NCBI GenBank assembly: GCA_018401615.1
Contig: JAGYKN010000011.1
Location: 1 to 53,333, forward strand
Length of the DNA: 53,333 nt
Source of the DNA: Burkholderiaceae bacterium
GTDB lineage: Bacteria > Pseudomonadota > Gammaproteobacteria > Burkholderiales > Burkholderiaceae_A
Direction of reading: 5' to 3'
The notes beneath the pieces were generated by a model. It saw nothing but the letters and a program-made list of their open reading frames with translations. It ran no database searches and had not been told where the DNA came from. The translations under genes were made by a program, and so were the position numbers. Shown piece after piece: positions 21,290 to 30,069 of this stretch (its first letter is position 1; each line of letters begins with the position of its first letter).

Positions 21290-22015
21290 TTAGGCTCGGC
21301 AGGTCTGCAGCTGTCTGCTGTAGGCCGACAGGGGCTTGGCGCGAGTCGTGCGGTCACAGAGGTCTTGGGCCTGCGCAACATTATCAAGCACCAGCTTGAG
21401 AGCGTATTTTTCAAAGAAGGCGTTAAACATCTCACCGCCGGCTGTGCCGACGGCATGCAGGGTGTCTGTCTTTGGATCCCACCGCAGCAGTATGGAGGCC
21501 AGGGGCTGCTCGGCTGGTCCCGCCAAGACTCGAGCACCCTTGGTCGGGTCGTAGCGCGAATCGTCTCCGCAACAGTGAATGACCTGGGAGGGTTCGTCTC
21601 GAATGCCTGGCCTAAAGCCGATAAAGCTGATGGCCGGCGTCGGGTACATCATTTTGTGGGCGCAGATTGCGGAATACGCCACCAGCGTGTTTGAGGGCCC
21701 AACCCCAGAATGCGACTGATAGGCCTGGCCCTTTGCGGTCTTTAGGGGGGTGGGAGCGACAGGCTGAGGCAGGCGAATCAGGAAGGCTGGCGTTCCCTTA
21801 AAGGGATAACTAAAGACCCAAGGCTCACCCACCGGGATGCTGCTGGCCAGGATGGGATCGCCGAGATCGCCGACCAGCAGAGAGGGCTTGTAGCGTCGCG
21901 TCGAGGTTGAGTCAGTCGTGGCCATGGCGGCGTGAGGAAGGCTGAGGGCAGCGCCGCTCAGGCATGCAATGCTGTGGAGCACTTCTCTGCGTTGTGGATC
22001 GGACTCCGATGTCAC
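21290..22015 (-). CDS. Exported Rieske-like protein lacking the second histidine ligand
   Basis: A 241-residue protein with a Tat-like N-terminus (QRREVLHSIACLSGAALSLP) and a Rieske-type layout. Box I is C118-A-H120 (ICAHKMMYP). Box II reads HCCGDDSRYDP (C148, C149, then Asp152), followed by VLAGPAEQPLASILL as in many Rieske proteins. A normal box II is CxxH; here Asp occupies the His position. Either the cluster is coordinated unusually or it is lost. GTG 22015 is the start, with AAAGGAGG five bases ahead. It lies between the SulP permease and two unknown small proteins. Confidence 0.75.
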   Translation of the reverse strand: MTSESDPQRREVLHSIACLSGAALSLPHAAMATTDSTSTRRYKPSLLVGDLGDPILASSIPVGEPWVFSYPFKGTPAFLIRLPQPVAPTPLKTAKGQAYQSHSGVGPSNTLVAYSAICAHKMMYPTPAISFIGFRPGIRDEPSQVIHCCGDDSRYDPTKGARVLAGPAEQPLASILLRWDPKTDTLHAVGTAGGEMFNAFFEKYALKLVLDNVAQAQDLCDRTTRAKPLSAYSRQLQTCRA

Positions 22016-22039
22016 GGTGGCCTCCTTTGCCGGGTTGTG

Positions 22040-22060
22040 GAAGAAGTCTCACCCTTCTTC
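22040..22060. repeat. Hairpin between sulP and the Rieske-like gene
   Basis: GAAGAAG and CTTCTTC form a perfect 7-bp stem with a 7-base loop in the short gap between the sulP stop and the Rieske-like GTG. There is no T-tract. It could attenuate readthrough from sulP. Confidence 0.4.
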
Positions 22061-22070
22061 TCTCAGAAGG

Positions 22071-23789
22071 TCAAGCGGGTCTTTCCATGAGAGCCTCATA
22101 GGCCTCGTGACTCGAGAGATAGACGGGTATCCCATGGAGATGCCCCTTGAGTTTGTCACCAACAGGGCCACGAATCTCTGCAAGGCACAAAGACACGCCA
22201 TCTTCCTGGAGGTCCTCCTGCAGCCTTAGGATGCCCTCGAGGGCCGTGGTGTCGATGTCGTTGACACTGGCCAGATTGAGCACGAGGTGCTCAATCTGGC
22301 CGGAATGCTGCTCGATTCGGGCACCAATGACCTCCCGGATTCGGGCCCAGTTCCCAAAAAACAGGTTGCCATCAATTCTTAGAAAAATGGTGTGGGGGAG
22401 CGTCTCAACATGGTGGCGTTGGACATTTCGAAAGTGCTCCGAGCAGGGGATGCGACCGAGCACCGCGATGTGGGGTCGACTCATGCGCCAGAGGAGACCA
22501 GCCGCAGATAAGGCGATGCCCATGATGATTCCGGCCTCAAGGCCAAGACTCAAAACGCCCAGAAATGTGATCAACCAGCTTGCCCCGTCCATTCGATCAA
22601 ACTGCCACGCCCGCACAAGACCCTTGATGTCAAAGAGGGTGGAGACTGCCACCACGATGAGTGCGGCCAGGGCAGCCAGTGGCAGGTGGCTCAGCGAGTC
22701 GCCGGCACCAAGAACGACCAGCAAGAGTAGGCCGGCTGAAAAGAGGCTCGAGACTGGCGAGCGGGCCCCAGCATCCATGTTGACCACGGTCCGGGTCAGC
22801 CCGCCCGTCACGGGGAAGGCGCCGATGAGGCCGGATGCAAGGTTGGCCGCTCCCAGGCCACGGAGTTCCGCGTCAGGGTCGACTGCCACCCTGTATCGTC
22901 GTGCCACGGTCTGAGCCATGGACACACTCTCGATAAAGCCAACGAGGCCGATTAGCACGGCTGATATCAGCAGGCCCTGCAGGCCGTTGAGGTTCAGACT
23001 CGGCAGGGCCAGGCTCGGCAGTCCACTGGGGATGCTCCCAACCGTTGGCGTGGCGGTTGCCTGCCCGCTGGCGATCAGCCCAATGGTGGCGAGTCCCACC
23101 ACCACCAACGGCACCGCCCGTGCGATCAAATCGCATGTGGTCGAGTGCAGCCGAGTCTTGCCAAGCCAGGTTCGGATGAACCGACGGCCGAGCAACATGA
23201 GAAGCACGCTCATGATGCCAACGGCAAGCGTCGTCGCCTGGGCCTGCTCAACATGGACGACCAGGCTGGTGATCAATTCCAATGCTGTCTTGCCTTCAAC
23301 GGGAATCCCGCTGAGGGCTTTGAGTTGTGAGAGCACGATGAGCAGGGCTGTTCCGGAGATGAAGCCACTCATCACGGGGTGGCTGAGCAACTGAGCCAGA
23401 AAGCCGAGCCGCAGGAGGCCCATGAGGAACAGCAACGCACCTGAGGCCAGCGCCAGGAGAATGGCCGCGGCGATCCACTCGGGGCTGCCTGGCACGGCAT
23501 AACCTTGGAGGGCCTCGAGGGTCATGATCGACGTCAGCGCAACGGGACCCACCGCCAAGACGGGGCTTCGGCCAAAGGCAGCGTAGGCAAGAAGCGGAAA
23601 GACACTGGCATAGAGGCCAAGGTGAGCCGGCATGCCCGCCAGCACCGCATAGGCGAGGCTCTGGGGAATCAGGAGCAGGGTCGCAATCACTGCCGCCATG
23701 AAGTCGTCGCGGAGTCTTGCGTCGATGGCGCGGTCGAGTCGCCATGGCGCAAACCAGGTGGGCAGCTTAACGGGGAATGGGTAGGCCAA
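22071..23789 (-). CDS. SulP-family anion permease with STAS domain
   Basis: A 572-residue inner-membrane transporter. The first 430 residues contain 10-12 helices and the SulP signature region (LLIPQSLAYAVLAGMPAHLGLYA). Residues about 440-570 form a STAS domain (HTIFLRIDGNLFFGNW, LVLNLASVNDIDTTALEGI). SulP proteins carry sulfate, bicarbonate or other anions. Beside cbbR and sox genes, either sulfate export or bicarbonate uptake is plausible, but the sequence does not decide. Its start overlaps the BLH gene by 23 bases, so the two are co-expressed. Confidence 0.9.
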   Translation of the reverse strand: MAYPFPVKLPTWFAPWRLDRAIDARLRDDFMAAVIATLLLIPQSLAYAVLAGMPAHLGLYASVFPLLAYAAFGRSPVLAVGPVALTSIMTLEALQGYAVPGSPEWIAAAILLALASGALLFLMGLLRLGFLAQLLSHPVMSGFISGTALLIVLSQLKALSGIPVEGKTALELITSLVVHVEQAQATTLAVGIMSVLLMLLGRRFIRTWLGKTRLHSTTCDLIARAVPLVVVGLATIGLIASGQATATPTVGSIPSGLPSLALPSLNLNGLQGLLISAVLIGLVGFIESVSMAQTVARRYRVAVDPDAELRGLGAANLASGLIGAFPVTGGLTRTVVNMDAGARSPVSSLFSAGLLLLVVLGAGDSLSHLPLAALAALIVVAVSTLFDIKGLVRAWQFDRMDGASWLITFLGVLSLGLEAGIIMGIALSAAGLLWRMSRPHIAVLGRIPCSEHFRNVQRHHVETLPHTIFLRIDGNLFFGNWARIREVIGARIEQHSGQIEHLVLNLASVNDIDTTALEGILRLQEDLQEDGVSLCLAEIRGPVGDKLKGHLHGIPVYLSSHEAYEALMERPA

Positions 23790-24126
23790 GCTGCGCAGTC
23801 AGAGAGATCAGGCCGATGCAGCGGTTACCAGAGCGGCAATAGGCCAGGATCGGCTTTGGCAGTTGGGCCATCAGGTCGCCCATCTCCTGGGCCTCCTCGG
23901 GGGTCTGACCACCGGGCGCGACGGGAAGGTAGGCAAATGAGAGGCCTGCCTGGGCAGAGGCGGTCTGCATGAGGTCGTGGCCTGGCTGATCCGGGCCGCC
24001 CTCTTGATCGGGTCGATTGCAGATGATGGTCTTAAAGCCCTCGGCTGCGGCGAGCGCGACGTCGCCGGGAGTGAGTTGGGGTGCCACGGCAACCTGATCG
24101 GTGAGCCAACGGGCTGGGAGGGTCAT
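23767..24126 (-). CDS. BLH/DUF442-type phosphatase-like protein
   Basis: A 119-residue protein of the TIGR01244/BLH family, found in sulfide-related proteins as a rhodanese/phosphatase-like domain. The catalytic loop is AYCRSGNR, with Cys and Arg of the PTP-type signature. FKTIICNRPDQEG and SFAYLPVAPGG are typical. A longer reading frame exists, but ATG 24126 has AAGGAG seven bases upstream. It starts 31 bases after cbbR and overlaps sulP, giving a cbbR-blh-sulP run. In other bacteria BLH proteins are associated with sulfide oxidation and hydrogen-sulfide signalling; a role here is inferred. Confidence 0.85.
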   Translation of the reverse strand: MTLPARWLTDQVAVAPQLTPGDVALAAAEGFKTIICNRPDQEGGPDQPGHDLMQTASAQAGLSFAYLPVAPGGQTPEEAQEMGDLMAQLPKPILAYCRSGNRCIGLISLTAQLGLPIPR

Positions 24127-24157
24127 CTGAAAACTCCTTAGGCTGATAAGACCGGGC

Positions 24158-25102
24158 TTAAAAATGTGTTGATTGTCGCTCGCTTTCTGCACCGAACAGG
24201 TCTTGAAGCAACGCATTGCCTTGCTCCAATACAAAGTATCGAAATGCTTCAGCGGCAAGTGAGGCTGGACGGCCTCCCCGGCTGACGAGATGCCAGACCC
24301 GAATAACAGGGGTGCCCTCAACCGCAAGGATCCTCAAGACGCCATGCTTGGTCTCGAGGCCGACGGCATGAAGCGAGACGAACGATATGCCAAGCCCAGC
24401 CATGACGGCCTGCTTGATGGTCTCCGTGGTAGACATCTCTAGCGTCGAGAGCGGCCGAAATCGGCCGACTTCAAAGAAGTTCTCCATGACCGTCCTGGTG
24501 CCCGAGCCCTGCTCTCGAATCAGGATCTCCTCGGAATCGAGCTGGGCCAGGTTGACCGTTCTTTCCTGTGCCAGAGGATGGTCAGGCGAGCAGATAAAGG
24601 CATGCGGGTTGTTGGCAAAGGCCTCAGCCCGCACATCAAGGTCTTTCGGCGGCTTGCCCATGATGGCCACGTCGATTGCAGCCTCGCGCAGCAATCCGAT
24701 GAGTTGGTCTCGATTTCGAACGTGAATCACCAGCTTGATGCCGGGATGCTCGAGACGAAAACGCGCCAGCAGGTGAGGCGCAATGTATTTTGCCGTGCTC
24801 ACAAGGCCAATGTTGAGGGTTCCAATTTCCATGCCCTTGAGCTTGAGCATCATGTCCTCGGTCTCTTTCAGGGCGATGAGGACTCGGCGAGCGTAGACAA
24901 GAAAATATTCTCCCGCGCTCGTGAGCACGAGGCCGCGGCCTCGTTTGGCAAACAGCGGCATCCCGAGGCCCTCCTCGAGGTCCTTCATCTGCATCGAGAT
25001 GGCCGGGGCGCTCAGGTGCATCTCAGCGGCCGCCCTCGCGAAGCTCGAGAGTCTTGCGGCCGACTCAAAAATGCGGAGTTGACGAAAGGAGAGGTTCTTC
25101 AT
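24158..25102 (-). CDS. cbbR: LysR-type regulator CbbR
   Basis: A 314-residue LysR protein. The N-terminal helix-turn-helix spans about residues 1-62 (LRIFESAARLSSFARAAAEMHLSAPAISMQMKDLEE), and the remainder is a substrate-binding effector domain. Divergence from cbbF with a shared 206-base regulatory region is the standard arrangement for CbbR, which activates Calvin-cycle genes in response to metabolites such as RuBP, phosphoenolpyruvate or NADPH. ATG 25102 begins MKNLSFRQLRIFE, typical of CbbR. Confidence 0.93.
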   Translation of the reverse strand: MKNLSFRQLRIFESAARLSSFARAAAEMHLSAPAISMQMKDLEEGLGMPLFAKRGRGLVLTSAGEYFLVYARRVLIALKETEDMMLKLKGMEIGTLNIGLVSTAKYIAPHLLARFRLEHPGIKLVIHVRNRDQLIGLLREAAIDVAIMGKPPKDLDVRAEAFANNPHAFICSPDHPLAQERTVNLAQLDSEEILIREQGSGTRTVMENFFEVGRFRPLSTLEMSTTETIKQAVMAGLGISFVSLHAVGLETKHGVLRILAVEGTPVIRVWHLVSRGGRPASLAAEAFRYFVLEQGNALLQDLFGAESERQSTHF

Positions 25103-25145
25103 GAGGGTGAAAAGTCAGCAATCCTTAGAAAGAATACAGACCGAC

Positions 25146-25203
25146 TAAGTTTAGCTTATGCAATGGTTTTTATGGTGATAAACTTAACGCGAGTTTTAAG
25201 CTA
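25146..25203. promoter_or_regulatory. CbbR operator region with two inverted repeats
   Basis: Between cbbR and cbbF are two interleaved dyads. TAAGTTTA (25146-25153) is mirrored by TAAACTTA (25179-25186). TAGCTTA (25152-25158) is mirrored by TAAGCTA (25197-25203). The AT-rich block TTAGCTTATGCAA fits the loose LysR T-N11-A pattern. The position, midway in the divergent gap, suits CbbR recognition and activation sites. Confidence 0.7.
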
Positions 25204-25308
25204 GAAGTCTCCGCCGCAGAGAGGTCCAAGGCAGAGACACCCTCGACCATCATGAGGACCAAGTTTCGAGCCTCGTTGGTCCTCACGCAAGCCACTGGAG
25301 AATAGGCA

Positions 25309-26379
25309 ATGCATCTCGGACGTTCAACGCTCTCAAAATTCCTGATCCAGCAGCTCCGCGAGGTTCCCGACCAACGGGATCTCGCAGCCCTCTTAATCGA
25401 TATTGCCGCAGCCGTGAAGGTCATCTCGAGCATGACCTCGAAGGGCGCCTTGGCGGGGGTTCTAGGTAGCCTTGAGTCCGAGAATGTCCAGGGTGAGATC
25501 CAAAAAAAGCTCGATGTGATGTCGGATACGGTCTTTGTGAACACCTTTGCCCACGGTGGCCTCGTTGCGGGACTCGCCTCCGAGGAGAACGATGAGCCAA
25601 TCGCATTTGAGCAGGCCAGTAAGGCCTCAGCCCCATACCTCACCATTTTTGATCCCCTCGATGGCTCAAGCAACATCGATGTCAATGTCTCGGTGGGGTC
25701 CATTTTTTCAGTCCTCAAGGCGCCAGTCGGAAGGCTCCCGCAGCCCTCCGACTTCCTGCTGCCCGGGTCGGAGCAGCTTGCGGCCGGATACGCCATCTAT
25801 GGGCCATCAACCATGTTGGTCTTAACCGTTGGCAGGGGGACACACGGATTCACCCTGGATCGTGAGGTCGGGAATTTCATCCTGACACACCCGAACATTC
25901 AGATCCCCGCTGCGACGACCGAGTTCGCCATAAACACGAGCAATGAGCGCTTCTGGGAGCCTCCCGTGCAGCGCTATGTTGACGAATGCAAGGCAGGTAA
26001 GACAGGGCCACGCGGGAAAGATTTCAACACGCGTTGGATCGCAAGCATGGTGGCCGATGTCCACCGGATACTCATGCGAGGTGGTGTCTTCATGTACCCA
26101 CGCGACACCAAGCAGCCGTTGAGGCCAGGCCGGCTCAGGCTCCTCTATGAGGCCAATCCCATGGCCATGGTGGTGGAGCAGGCAGGGGGTCGAGCATCGA
26201 CTGGCCGAGAGCGGATTTTATCAATCACGCCAAACGATATTCATCAGCGGGTTCCAGTGGTTCTGGGATCCACCGAGGAGGTCGATCAGGTCCAGCGTTA
26301 TCACGAGGCCTTCGATCGTGGGGAGGATCGGGCCTACACATCGCCCCTCTTTAAAGAGCGCACGCTTTTTGAGAGCTAA
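25309..26379 (+). CDS. cbbF: Class I fructose-1,6-bisphosphatase
   Basis: Hydrolyses fructose-1,6-bisphosphate (and often sedoheptulose-1,7-bisphosphate) in the Calvin cycle. The 356 residues are standard. The metal-binding motif [12 protein letters not shown], the substrate region GGVFMYPRD and [17 protein letters not shown] are all present. ATG 25309 has GGAG eight bases ahead. It is the first gene of the cbb operon under CbbR and is followed after 18 bases by the phosphoribulokinase gene. Confidence 0.96.
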   Translation: MHLGRSTLSKFLIQQLREVPDQRDLAALLIDIAAAVKVISSMTSKGALAGVLGSLESENVQGEIQKKLDVMSDTVFVNTFAHGGLVAGLASEENDEPIAFEQASKASAPYLTIFDPLDGSSNIDVNVSVGSIFSVLKAPVGRLPQPSDFLLPGSEQLAAGYAIYGPSTMLVLTVGRGTHGFTLDREVGNFILTHPNIQIPAATTEFAINTSNERFWEPPVQRYVDECKAGKTGPRGKDFNTRWIASMVADVHRILMRGGVFMYPRDTKQPLRPGRLRLLYEANPMAMVVEQAGGRASTGRERILSITPNDIHQRVPVVLGSTEEVDQVQRYHEAFDRGEDRAYTSPLFKERTLFES

Positions 26380-26397
26380 AACAGGAGGAAGTCAGAC

Positions 26398-27273
26398 ATG
26401 TCTGTAAAGCATCCCATCGTCGCCATCACCGGCTCGTCTGGCGCGGGCACGACAACGGTCATGAGCAGTTTTCGGCATATCTTTCGGCGGGAGGGATTCG
26501 GCGCGCAGATTGTCGAGGGTGACTCCTTTCATCGGTTCAATCGCATGGAGATGCGCGCGGCCATGAAAGACGCGGAGGCGGCGGGCAACAGGAACTTTAG
26601 CCATTTCGGTCCCGAGGCCAACCTGCTCCCTGAACTCGAGGGCCTCTTTAAATCCTATGGCCAATCGGGGCAGGGTAAGGTGCGGCGCTATCTCCACGAC
26701 GTGGAGGAGGCGGCCCCATACAGTCAAGAGCCTGGCACCTTTACCGCGTGGCAAGACATCGATCCCAAGACCGAACTCATGTTCTACGAAGGCCTCCACG
26801 GTGGTTATGCTGACAGCGAGATTAATGTGGCTGCTCAGGTGGATCTTCTGGTGGGAGTGGTCCCGATTGTCAACCTCGAATGGATCCAAAAGCTCCACCG
26901 GGATCAGAAGATGAGGGGCTACAGTCAAGAGGCGGTTGTCGAGACGCTGCTGCGTCGAATGCCCGATTACGTCAAGCACATCATGCCGCAGTTTTCACGC
27001 ACCCATGTGAACTTCCAACGGGTTCCAACGGTTGACACCTCGAATCCCTTGATTGCAAAAGACATTCCATCTGCAGATGAATCCATGGTGGTCATCCGTT
27101 TTGCCAACCCCAAAGGCATCGACTTCCCATACCTGCTCTCGATGCTTGAGGGATCGATGATGACAAGACCAAACACCATTGTGGTGCCTGGTGGCAAGAT
27201 GGGACTCTCCATGCAACTCATCTTTACCCCCCTCATTCTGCGGCTCATGGATCAGAAGAGGCGGAGTCAATAG
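26398..27273 (+). CDS. cbbP: Phosphoribulokinase
   Basis: ATP-dependent conversion of ribulose-5-phosphate to RuBP, the CO2 acceptor. The 291-residue proteobacterial type has the P-loop GSSGAGTTTV, EGDSFHRFNR, and FYEGLHGGY. Its presence strongly implies a complete Calvin cycle, although rubisco is not in the window. A strong ribosome site (AGGAGG) precedes the ATG. The GTG of the next gene abuts its TAG stop. Confidence 0.97.
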   Translation: MSVKHPIVAITGSSGAGTTTVMSSFRHIFRREGFGAQIVEGDSFHRFNRMEMRAAMKDAEAAGNRNFSHFGPEANLLPELEGLFKSYGQSGQGKVRRYLHDVEEAAPYSQEPGTFTAWQDIDPKTELMFYEGLHGGYADSEINVAAQVDLLVGVVPIVNLEWIQKLHRDQKMRGYSQEAVVETLLRRMPDYVKHIMPQFSRTHVNFQRVPTVDTSNPLIAKDIPSADESMVVIRFANPKGIDFPYLLSMLEGSMMTRPNTIVVPGGKMGLSMQLIFTPLILRLMDQKRRSQ

Positions 27274-27963
27274 GTGAGGGGTGCGGTCCTCTTTGATCTC
27301 GACGGAACACTGATTGAAACAGCCCCGGAGATCGCACGGGCCGCTAACTTAACGCTGGCCGACTTTAATCGCGAGCCCACCTCGATCGAAAAGGTGCGAG
27401 AGTGGATCGGCCATGGGACTGGCTGGCTCATGGAACAGGCCTGGGCGGCGGCCCAGCCTGGGGCCCCCGGACATCCCAATGTTGGGGCCACGACGCCGGC
27501 CTGGCCAGATGTCATGGCTCGATTTGTGCATCATTATTTCGAGACGGCTGGCACCGAGAGCCATCTCTATGACTCAGTCTCCGAGACGCTCACTCGGCTG
27601 CGAGAGGATGGCCTGGCCTGCTGCATCGTGACCAACAAGGAGACACGATTCACGCAACGGGTGCTCGAGGCCCACGGGCTCTCGAAGGCATTCGAGGTGG
27701 TGATATCCGGAGACACCCTTGCCACCAAAAAGCCCGATCCCGCAGGCATTGCCCAGTGCATTCGTGTCTGCGGTGTCTCGAGGGACACGGTGCTCTTTGT
27801 GGGCGATTCACTCACCGACGTTCGAACCGCCCGAGCCGCAGGTGTTGCCGTCTGGGCAGTTCCCTACGGCTATAACCATGGCCAACCCATTGAATCCGCC
27901 GAGCCCGACCGAGTCATCTCAGAGGTCTCGGAGGTATTTGATTTTTTCCACATCACATCCTGA
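27274..27963 (+). CDS. cbbZ: Phosphoglycolate phosphatase
   Basis: Removes 2-phosphoglycolate made by rubisco oxygenation. The 229-residue HAD hydrolase has DLDGTLIET, TNKE, KPDPAGIAQC and GDSLTDVRTARAAG in the right order. The start is GTG 27274, immediately after the cbbP stop, which indicates tight coupling. Glycolate from this reaction could feed the glyoxylate and malate synthase route at the left end of the window. Confidence 0.92.
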   Translation: MRGAVLFDLDGTLIETAPEIARAANLTLADFNREPTSIEKVREWIGHGTGWLMEQAWAAAQPGAPGHPNVGATTPAWPDVMARFVHHYFETAGTESHLYDSVSETLTRLREDGLACCIVTNKETRFTQRVLEAHGLSKAFEVVISGDTLATKKPDPAGIAQCIRVCGVSRDTVLFVGDSLTDVRTARAAGVAVWAVPYGYNHGQPIESAEPDRVISEVSEVFDFFHITS

Positions 27964-28025
27964 CCAGCTGCGCCCGTGGCCATTCCATTACATTCAAAGG
28001 GACAGCACTCCTGGTCCCCACTGCC

Positions 28026-28742
28026 TTGACCACCCACCGGATCGACCCGCGGGTCTCTGAGGCCGTGTTGTTTGATGTCGATGGCACGCTTGCGGAGACA
28101 GAGCTCGAGGGGCATCTTCCGGCCTTTAATGAGGCCTTCTCTCGGTTAGACATCCCATGGAACTGGTCAGCCGATCAATACCAGGGCCTGCTGAAAATCA
28201 CAGGTGGCTTGGAGCGCATGCGGGCCCATGCTCAGGGTCTCAACGAGGGGCAGTGGCAATCTGCTCAGGCTGAGGAGAAATTGATGCGGGCGCATCAGCT
28301 CAAGAACATCCTCTACGCCGAGCGCATGGCCCTCGGGCTCATCTCGCCTCGACCGGGCATTCCAGCTCTCATTGAACAAGTCATCAGCGCGGGACTCCAG
28401 TGGGGCATTGTCACAACCACAAGCCGAGCCAACTGGGAGGCCCTCTGGCGGGGGTGTCTGAGCGGGTTCGGCCTATCGGAACCAGATGTTGTCATCTGCG
28501 GTGAGGACGTCTCTCGTAAAAAACCAGATCCCGAGGCCTACCGAAAGGCCCTCGAGCACCTTGGGCTCAAGGGGCACTCGTGCCTGGCCCTAGAGGACTC
28601 TCCAAATGGCCTGCTGGCGGCTGTGGCGGCTGAGGTCCCCTGCGTGGTGGTGACATCTGCCTTCTTCCAAGAGGGCCCCTGGCCTGATGCTAGGGCCGTG
28701 TTGTCGAGCCCCCTCGAGCTGCAAGTCGGCGAGCCCGCTTGA
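28026..28742 (+). CDS. cbbY: CbbY-type HAD hydrolase
   Basis: A 238-residue HAD protein resembling CbbY, which dephosphorylates xylulose-1,5-bisphosphate, a rubisco inhibitor. The motifs FDVDGTLAETE, TTTSRANW, CGEDVSRKKPDPEAY and LEDSPNGLLAA are present. The start is uncertain: TTG 28026 gives the best fit, with no strong ribosome site. The 3' end overlaps the convergent DUF3422 gene by 53 bases. Confidence 0.88.
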   Translation: MTTHRIDPRVSEAVLFDVDGTLAETELEGHLPAFNEAFSRLDIPWNWSADQYQGLLKITGGLERMRAHAQGLNEGQWQSAQAEEKLMRAHQLKNILYAERMALGLISPRPGIPALIEQVISAGLQWGIVTTTSRANWEALWRGCLSGFGLSEPDVVICGEDVSRKKPDPEAYRKALEHLGLKGHSCLALEDSPNGLLAAVAAEVPCVVVTSAFFQEGPWPDARAVLSSPLELQVGEPA

Positions 28743-30069
28743 TGCCAAAGAAGAGAAGGCCGGCAATGAGTGGAACCGCCGCGGCGGTGATCAGGCCTGT
28801 CGGCGCCGCCACCCCGAGGTCATTGAGCCCCTCAGAGACGTAAGCAATCAGGCCAACGGCATAGTAGGTCAACACCACCAGCGAGAGACCCTCAACCGTC
28901 TGCTGGAGTTTGAGCTGTAATTTTGCACGACGGTCCATGCTGGCCAGAAGGGCCTGCGTCTGGCGTTCATTGACGAACTCGATGCGTGTTCGAAGGATCT
29001 GCGTGGTCCGAGAGACCCGGTCAGACAGCGCCTGCAGACGCAGTTGTGTCCAACGGCAGGTTCGCATGGCGGGCTCGAACCGACGGTCCATGAACTCTGT
29101 GAGATTTTGCACGCCAGGGATGGCCGTCTCGCGCAGCTCAGAGAGCGCGCGGCGGACAAGCTCGGTATAGGCCTCGCTTGCGGTAAAGCGCAGGCCGAAC
29201 ATGGAGATCCACCCTTCAATCTGCGCCGCGATGGAACTGACGTCTCTTAAAAGGCGCTCATCGGTCTCCAGGCCCTGCGACTCTCCCGCGGCAGGGGCCT
29301 CCACCTTCGCAATGCGATCAACGAGGCCAGCAAGTTCCGACTCTGTGTCGCGCAGGGGACCTGCGAGGGCCTTGGCCTTGGGAACGCCAAGCATGGCCAT
29401 CATTCGGTAGGTGTCGATGTCGATGAGCCGCTGGACGATTCGACCGGCTTGGCGAGAACCAATGCCTTGATGGGTCACCAGAAAACAGACAAAGTCAGCC
29501 GAATCAAATTGGAGGTCGGTCCAGACCTGAGCCTTCTTTGTTGCCAGGATGGTCGATCCCACCAGGGTATTGCCCCCAAAGAGCGGGGCATGTTCAGCGG
29601 CATCATCCGTTTGGGCGGCTGGCGTGAGCACGATGTCGACGGCAGCCATTCGCTCCCCAACAGATGGGTCGAGCATCTCGAGGCCAAGCTCCGAGATTCG
29701 GGCTCGGACCCGATCTTGAAGCCGCCCCCGACTCGCTGAAAACGGCTGGCCAGGCGTCAGTGGACATTGTCCATAGACCGTGAGGCCGCAAAACTCGCCA
29801 TGGAGTTCCCACTTGAGCAGCAGTCGGTCTGGGGCCGGACTGAGTTCGAGCACCCGAACTGCCTGACCATGGACCGGGTGCACCTTGGCTGCTAGAGCCG
29901 CCGTCAGCCGATTGATCCATTCGAGCAGTGCCTTGCGCTGCGCTGGCTCAGTGAAAATCAGGGATTGGCTGTAGATGCGCTCTTGGGGCCACAGGGCAAT
30001 TGGCGGACGAGAATGCACTTCCTCGTGGAGTGTCTGTCTTGCGGCGTGGTCGCGCACAGCCTCGTTCAT
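28690..30069 (-). CDS. DUF3422 family membrane-anchored protein
   Basis: A 459-residue member of DUF3422. It has a soluble N-terminal domain beginning HEEVHSRPP, a central conserved block (VTHQGIGSRQAGRIVQRLIDIDTYRMMAMLG), a coiled-coil region, and two C-terminal transmembrane helices (GLSLVVLTYYAVGLIAYV and LITAAAVPLIAGLLFFGI). The family has no firm function. ATG 30069 with GGAG seven bases ahead was preferred over a longer frame to 30276. Its start overlaps the stop of the thioredoxin-like gene, so they are coupled. Confidence 0.88.
   Translation of the reverse strand: MNEAVRDHAARQTLHEEVHSRPPIALWPQERIYSQSLIFTEPAQRKALLEWINRLTAALAAKVHPVHGQAVRVLELSPAPDRLLLKWELHGEFCGLTVYGQCPLTPGQPFSASRGRLQDRVRARISELGLEMLDPSVGERMAAVDIVLTPAAQTDDAAEHAPLFGGNTLVGSTILATKKAQVWTDLQFDSADFVCFLVTHQGIGSRQAGRIVQRLIDIDTYRMMAMLGVPKAKALAGPLRDTESELAGLVDRIAKVEAPAAGESQGLETDERLLRDVSSIAAQIEGWISMFGLRFTASEAYTELVRRALSELRETAIPGVQNLTEFMDRRFEPAMRTCRWTQLRLQALSDRVSRTTQILRTRIEFVNERQTQALLASMDRRAKLQLKLQQTVEGLSLVVLTYYAVGLIAYVSEGLNDLGVAAPTGLITAAAVPLIAGLLFFGIKRARRLAARGGSTTRP

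Noticed and set aside
23767-24327. Longer start for the BLH protein, about 67 additional residues
   Set aside because: The added residues do not look conserved, and ATG 24126 has a strong ribosome site.
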